This document shows, one piece after another, positions 59,100-64,000 of a stretch of 64,000 bases of DNA. This DNA comes from Globodera rostochiensis (lineage: Eukaryota > Nematoda > Chromadorea > Rhabditida > Heteroderidae). Location: assembly GCA_018350325.1 (NCBI GenBank), contig JAEVLN010000001.1:5671254-5735253 (forward strand), in the 5' to 3' direction. A program made the translations under genes and the position numbers. Position 1 is the stretch's first letter, and each line of letters begins with the position of its first letter. The notes under the pieces are model-generated. The model saw only the letters and a list, made by a program, of their open reading frames with translations. It was not told the origin of the DNA and did no database searches.

Positions 59100-60885
59100 T
59101 TATATATTCGGAGAGGCTAATCCTGTTTCGGAATTGGCCCCCAACAATTCGGTGGCTCGGAACGACGACCGGATCCCTCCTCCCCGCCCCCCGGCCTTTT
59201 CTTGCCAAATTCGCTTGTCACGTTCATGGGCCTCCTTCTTTGGTGTGCAACGGTCTGCGACATTCAACGGCCAAATTGTCTCTCCGGTGGCTATTTGTTC
59301 GGTTTGCACTTCTAATCGCTTGTATCGGTCATTAAACTGTGCATTGGCCAAACCCGCGTCTTTGAAAGTGCAGCTTATGGTGACCTCCTGCTCCTGGACG
59401 TCTTCAACTTCTTCCTCCTCCTCCTGGACGTCTTCAACTTCTTCCTCCTCCTCTTCAACTTCGTGCACCTCCGTCACATTGGGCTCATCTCTCTGCCACT
59501 CCGATTCCGTCAGAAGTGAGCAACTGTTCGCTCTCGAAGATTTGGCTTTTTCTTTCTCTCGTTCTCGCGAGTGGACCTGAACCACGCACAGTACCATAAC
59601 CAGTTTAGCCGCACGCCTACCGTATCCCACCTTTTGCGCAACTTTCTTCAGAAACGAACGATTCTCACGGCTCTTCCCTTTCCCGCCCTTTATTTCGTCC
59701 GTCTTTGGCACTTGCTGTTGCTCCATTGGCACTTTCTGCAGTTCGTTTGACCTTTCGAGGGTGCGCACTTTGCATTCTTTTGCAGCTTCGAATATTCGAA
59801 TCCGGAAATTCGAATAAATTTTCAACAACAAAATAAATCGAAAGTGTAGCAACTCATTGCACTCCTCCCCGTCCTTGTCCACCGGTGTCGACGACTTCCC
59901 GCCTTCAGTCCCAACCGCCGGCGGGCGACTCGCGCACTGACCCTCTTCCACTTTAGACCACCCGCCCCCTGCGGCGCTTCCCCTCGTCCCATTCAATTCC
60001 ATCCGGTGCGCCGGAGGCAACGGCGGATTATTCCAAAACATTTCCCAGCAGTTTCTCGCCCGAAAAGGCCTTGGCTTGTAGTGGTGGAGAGCATCGGAAG
60101 AGTCCGCAGAGTTTGGCGGAGGGGCCATAATGTCCATAAAAGTCAACGAGTCGGCCAACATCTTCAAGGTGATCAGAAAGGAAAAAGCATTAAGATTTGT
60201 GGAGGACACTTTCCTTGGCCTTCCAGGGACAAATTCCACGGGTTTTATGTCCTTTGACCCCTTCCCTTAAAGTGTAATACTCCGAAAACGGAGAAAGCAA
60301 TGAATGCCATTCCGCTTACTTCGGGATCGAAAAAGCCCCCCCCCTCCCCGCTGGTGCCGGGAACCTTTGCCCACTGATCCGGGAATTCCTTCACTTCCTT
60401 CGGCATTCCCTGCCAGGCCCACCTGAATGAATTCGAACAATTGCGTGACAGTGAGTGCGCATAACCAAATGTGCCTGGGCCCCAATGGAACTTTGGCCCC
60501 CGGACGTTTTCGCTCCGAATTGGCCCCGGGGGGGCCTTTGTCTCCTCTGATCGGAGTCGGAATGGCGATCAGCAGCGCTTTGTCCAGAAAAGCATCAGTC
60601 CCGCGACTGCTGCTGCTGATCTGTGCCGGAAGTCCGTCCACAGCCGTCCAACTCGTCGAGCCGAACCGAATGCCTCGGGCAATTTCGACCAAAGCAATTC
60701 TTTGGGGTCAAGTCAACCGAAGTGTCTGAGCTGTTCGAAACGTTCAAATCAAATCAAACTCACTTTTCCACCAAAACTTTCTTTGTGCTTCCGTCGGCGT
60801 AAACGCAAAGTGAAGGCCCCTCGGGCAAATTGTGGGAGAGAATGGCCCAGCAGGAGACAAACTTTCCCTGGGAAGTGAAATGCAT
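59100..60885 (-). CDS. unrecognised multi-exon protein with acidic, Glu-rich C-terminal region
   Basis: Minus-strand exons can be chained. About 60885-60767 reads GKFVSCWAILSHNLPEGPSL, CVYADGSTKKVLVEK. In phase follows IALVEIARGIRFGSTSWTAV, DKALLIAIPTPIRGDKGPPG up to LFEFIQ, then (possibly after a 35-bp intron) EFPDQWAKVPGTSGEGGGFF. Further exons give DIKPVEFVPGRPRK, MLADSLTFMDIMAPPPNSAD, HHYKPRPFRARNCWEMFW, and finally a basic segment (SFLKKVAQKVGYGRRAAK) and a Glu-rich tail with EEEEEVEDVQEEEEEVEDVQ. The frame closes near 59100. The first part has the look of a PH-like beta-sheet domain, but I cannot name it. Start and exon ends are tentative. Confidence 0.42.
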
Positions 60886-61506
60886 TCGATGGGCGGGGAG
60901 TGGTCAAAAGAAACGAAACAAACTTTGGACCGATTGAACAGGAAAACGGGATCCTGCCGAAGAATTACCATTTTATTTTATTTTGGAAAAATGAGAAAAG
61001 CGAATGATTGGGGAGGGGGGGGGGGATTAACTGGACTGGGACTTGGGGGAAAATGTTTGTCCAAAAGCGGAAGGGACTGCGGGGCTGATTCAGAGCGTCA
61101 TATGCATCGCTCTCGAACGATGTGACTCATTCCCGGTTCGCATACCCTCCGCACCCCCCCCCCCCCACATCAACCAGGACATTTCCCCACCCGACCCCCT
61201 CCCTTTTTTGGCGTCGGAGTGTCCCATCTCAACCAATGCTATCGTTTAACGACCAAGACGAAAATGAAGTGAGAAAAGAAACAAATTCAACTAGAGAGAT
61301 TTTTGCTTTTCCTTAAAAAACCACCACCACCGGTCGTGAATTAGTCTCGCAAATGCATGATAAGCCTTTTTAAACAGAGTCACCAATATAAAAGGTCAAC
61401 AGTCTCAATCAAAAAAACGAAGCAACAAAAAAAAAAAACAACAACAAACGAAGCATTTGAATGCCGATGGTCAACAAAATAAATAAAATAAAAGCACCCA
61501 TAAGCA
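60886..61506. other. intergenic, no gene recognised
   Basis: G run at 61012-61024, C run at 61157-61166 and an A-rich tract with CAACAACAA near 61425-61445. The right end is the 3' UTR of the JmjC gene. Confidence 0.4.
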
Positions 61507-64000
61507 TCAGTTGCCGCTGTCCTTCTTGGCCAACTTGTCCTTCCTCCTCCTCCTCTTTTTGCTCTTCTTGCCGCCCCCTTCCGCATTCTGTTCCTCTCCA
61601 ACTTGCGCCTTCTCCTCTCCCCCGTTAAGCAGTTCACGCGCTGTCTCCCGTTGCAGCATCAAAAGGCCACTGCCGAAGAGGAGTTTGGCCAATTCAATGT
61701 TCGCTCCGCGCGGCTTTAAGCCCAATTCGCGGACTTTAACCCATTCCGGGTATGAATCAATCAAAACAACGAATCCGTCCTCAAACTGAAAAAGAAAAGA
61801 ACGGTTCCCACCCTCCCGCATTTACCCTTCCCTTCACAGCATTTTACCTCAGTGGGGAAGTCGACGATGTTTTCCGAAGAACCTTCGTAAGAGCGCGAAT
61901 TGTCCATCCGGTGCACAATGAATGCCTTCTCGGCGCTTTCGAAAAGAAGCCTAAAAAGAGTCGGATCTAATATCAAAATTTTGATATCATTCGATTTGTT
62001 TCGACGAGGGGAGTTGATTGATATATAATATTCGAAAAAACAAGCTTTTTCCTTCTTTAATTTCACCGTACCACAAAAAGTACCCCTCCCCGCTCACCTT
62101 TGGGTGTGCTTTCGCACCAATCGAACCTCCGTCTCCAGTCCGATGTCCATGGAGTCACCAATTTCAGCCCCACAACAAATTTTCGCTTTTTCTTCCAAAG
62201 TTAAAAGCGGCGGTAAAGCGCAACGAAAGAACTCGCGGGCCATCAAATCGATGTACGACGAAACGTACGAAGAGAAATCCTGGCCGAATTTACGCGCAAA
62301 GATTTCCGTAATTGGAATAATTCTAAAAAAGTCGGGTCCATCAAGGTCAAAAGCGTCGTTTATTTTTGTTACTTTTCTTGGAGCATTTTCTCGCCCGAAA
62401 AATCGCTTTTGCACACCCCGCCCATGTCGAGCAAAAGCGGGGGGAGATTATGACGAAGATGCTTCGAGCTCGAAACGACGGTCTGAACGAACTCTGCTGA
62501 AGCCTTCTCCAGAAAATCGGCAAAGGAATGGTGACGACAGACGGACACTAAAGGAGGAGGGGGGGGGGGGATGTTAAAAGAAGAGAGAAGACGACGGACC
62601 GGTCACATGCAGCGAGTGAACGTCTCCGGTAAGCGCCTTAAGAAAAAAATGAAAATGAATTCCCAAATTTCACAGAAAAAGAGAGAAATGACTCGCAGCA
62701 CCTGATGAGTCCACCCCCGGGGGACGTAGAGAGTGTCCCCCTGTTCCAACCATCCCTCAAAAGTCGGCTCGCGTCCTTCAAAGTCCGACTCCGCAAAGTT
62801 GCCACTCGACTCCAACGGCAAAGTGTCGTCAGCGCTGGCGGGCGCATAAACTTTCCAATACTTTCGCCCTTCGACTTGGAGCATAAACGCATCTAAACGC
62901 GAAGTCCATCACAAATTACGCCTGCCTTTTAGCTGACCGATGTCGTCCCAATGAGGCGCAAAACCAGAAGACTTCGGAGGTGTCAGATAACTAAACAATA
63001 TAATTCACAATTATTGGGCCATTCCCTCCAAATTGAAATGAACCAACCAATTGGCACCGACAAAAGAACAGAACAATTCCTGCAGAACATCGCACAAATA
63101 CCAAATGTTGTCGTTGTGGCGCTGAGGTCGAACAAACTGAACGGACCGCCCGCATCCGGTGTGCCTCCAAACGGCGGCTGCACTCGCCCGCTCGCCCTCG
63201 GCACCGTTCAGCGTCGTCCTCTCGCCTTTTTCATAAAGTGCGACATTCACATCCGTTCCAAAGCCCAAGTCAAACTAAAAAAGGGAAAAGCAAAACTGTG
63301 ACACGGAAAACAAAGGCCAATGAGTAATTAAATAAGTTTAATAACCTTTTGAAGCATTTCAAAAAAGTCGGCGGTCCCAAAGAAACCGTCGAAGTAGTCC
63401 TTGGCTTTTCGATTCACAACAAAAACGCGCTTTTGGAAGAAGTCACTGAACAAAACGATTAAAAATAAGTTTTTCGATACAAAATAAACCTGAAAAAAGT
63501 TTGCGAGTCGATGGGACTTGTGATCCATTGGAGCGCTTTAGTTGCGACCTAAAAAATAAATTTTTTTGTTCCTCTAAAAAGTTCGGTACTTTTACCTGGA
63601 CCGAATGGTCGACACCCTCCGAAAATTTGAAGAGGGCAAACGGTGAAGCTGCGATGGTGTACCCCTCCAATGCCTCCAAAATCAAACATTTGGCCGATTT
63701 TTCGTCCGTTCCGTACCCCGTGAACTCCAATTCCAAAGGTCCTAAAAGACCGCAGATAACATAATTCTTCACCGCCAAAAAGTGAAACCTTCATCAGAAT
63801 CGTCTTCAATTTCATCCTCAAGTGATTCATCTGAAGTGAAGAAAGAGGAAGCCTCCTCCTCGTCCTCCAATCCATTTTTGAGATCAGCAGCGTCCGCCTG
63901 TTCCAGCTCTTCGTCCTCCAAATCGTCCGGTTCACCTCCGAGGCTCTCTTCCTCGTCTTCGTCCGTCATATCCTCTTCAGAAAATTGTCCATTTTGGTCA
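61507..64000 (-). CDS. jmjc-1: J mjC ribosomal oxygenase, NO66/RIOX1 type (5' end outside window)
   Basis: The reading frame is open to the right edge, so the N-terminus is probably incomplete. An acidic leader (MTDEDEEESLGGEPDDLEDE, Met at 63969) splices after DSDEG (exon end 63789) to PLELEFTGYGTDEKSAK. Next come VATKALQWITSPIDSQTFF-S, DFFQKRVFVVNRK, KDYFDGFFGTADFF, NDNIWYLCDVLQELFCSFVG and ANW. The JmjC core has TPPKSSGFAPHWDDI (iron-binding HxD), FMLQVEGRKYWKVYAP, TLYVPRGWTHQ and ALTGDVHSLHVT (second His). The C-terminal winged-helix part includes RKHTQR, FIVHRMDNSRSYEGSSE and ELAKLLFGSGLLMLQR, then a Lys-rich end (KKSKKRRRRKDKLAKK), stop 61507-61509. The family hydroxylates a ribosomal-protein histidine and has been reported to demethylate H3; nucleolar location fits the basic tail. 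Confidence 0.87.

Noticed and set aside
63769..63789. Frame mismatch between the acidic leader and PLELEF in the JmjC gene
   Set aside because: A donor 20 bp earlier (GAAG|GTTTCAC) gives a 46-bp intron in the right phase.

Overview
The window is a piece of a nematode nuclear genome, most likely a plant-parasitic cyst nematode (Heteroderidae, Globodera/Heterodera type). All genes are eukaryotic, with many short introns (about 45-100 bp, some longer). The gene set is typical of nematodes: a WAWG-amide neuropeptide precursor, a cuticlin-like ZP protein, nematode peptide GPCRs and a cystathionine beta-synthase with two catalytic modules in tandem. Two introns can be phased only with GC-AG borders, a feature I recall being frequent in cyst nematodes. 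A short run of the nematode telomere hexamer TTAGGC is present. Genus is inference; no single sequence proves it. Long G or C homopolymers are scattered through non-coding DNA.

Layout. 0.1-0.7 kb: end of a coiled-coil gene (+). 1.9-7.9 kb: an ALK/LTK-type receptor tyrosine kinase (scd-2-like, +). 8.6-9.8 kb: a one-TM protein with three PPxY motifs (+). 11.5-12.3 kb: nlp-42-like neuropeptide precursor (+). 13.7-17.0 kb: RUNDC1-like coiled-coil/RUN protein (+). 18.9-22.7 kb: tandem-module CBS (-). 23.5-25.7 kb: a 7TM receptor (-). 28.7-31.6 kb: an alpha-type nicotinic receptor subunit of the ACR-16/alpha7 group (+).

31.65-40.1 kb is the most unusual part: a tandem segmental duplication. Each unit carries a broken voltage-gated K+ channel fragment (-) beside a member of a Cys-rich gene family (+). 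In unit 1 the Cys-rich gene is compact, and a 185-bp inverted-repeat element sits across its last splice acceptor. In unit 2 the gene has grown by about 117 in-frame 18-bp repeats (6-residue TDDPIG/TDAPVE/TDAPGE units), a relict domain copy, about 20 KPAAPI repeats and a full second domain, giving about 1,100 residues. This repeat expansion between conserved blocks resembles the hypervariable effectors described in potato cyst nematodes, but I cannot confirm identity or secretion.

40.8-44.7 kb: FOS-family bZIP factor (-). 45.9-48.6 kb: ZP-domain cuticlin-like membrane protein (-), with one apparent single-base frameshift. 49.4-52.4 kb: a peptide GPCR (-) with a tRNA-Glu(CTC) nested in an intron. 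56.3-58.6 kb: another peptide GPCR (+). 59.1-60.9 kb: an unrecognised multi-exon gene (-). 61.5-64.0 kb: a JmjC ribosomal oxygenase of the NO66/RIOX1 type (-), running off the right edge. The genes share no obvious pathway, although neuronal signalling is prominent (neuropeptide, three 7TM receptors, an ACh receptor, an ALK-type kinase). Exon borders were deduced by hand from splice signals, frame continuity and family motifs.
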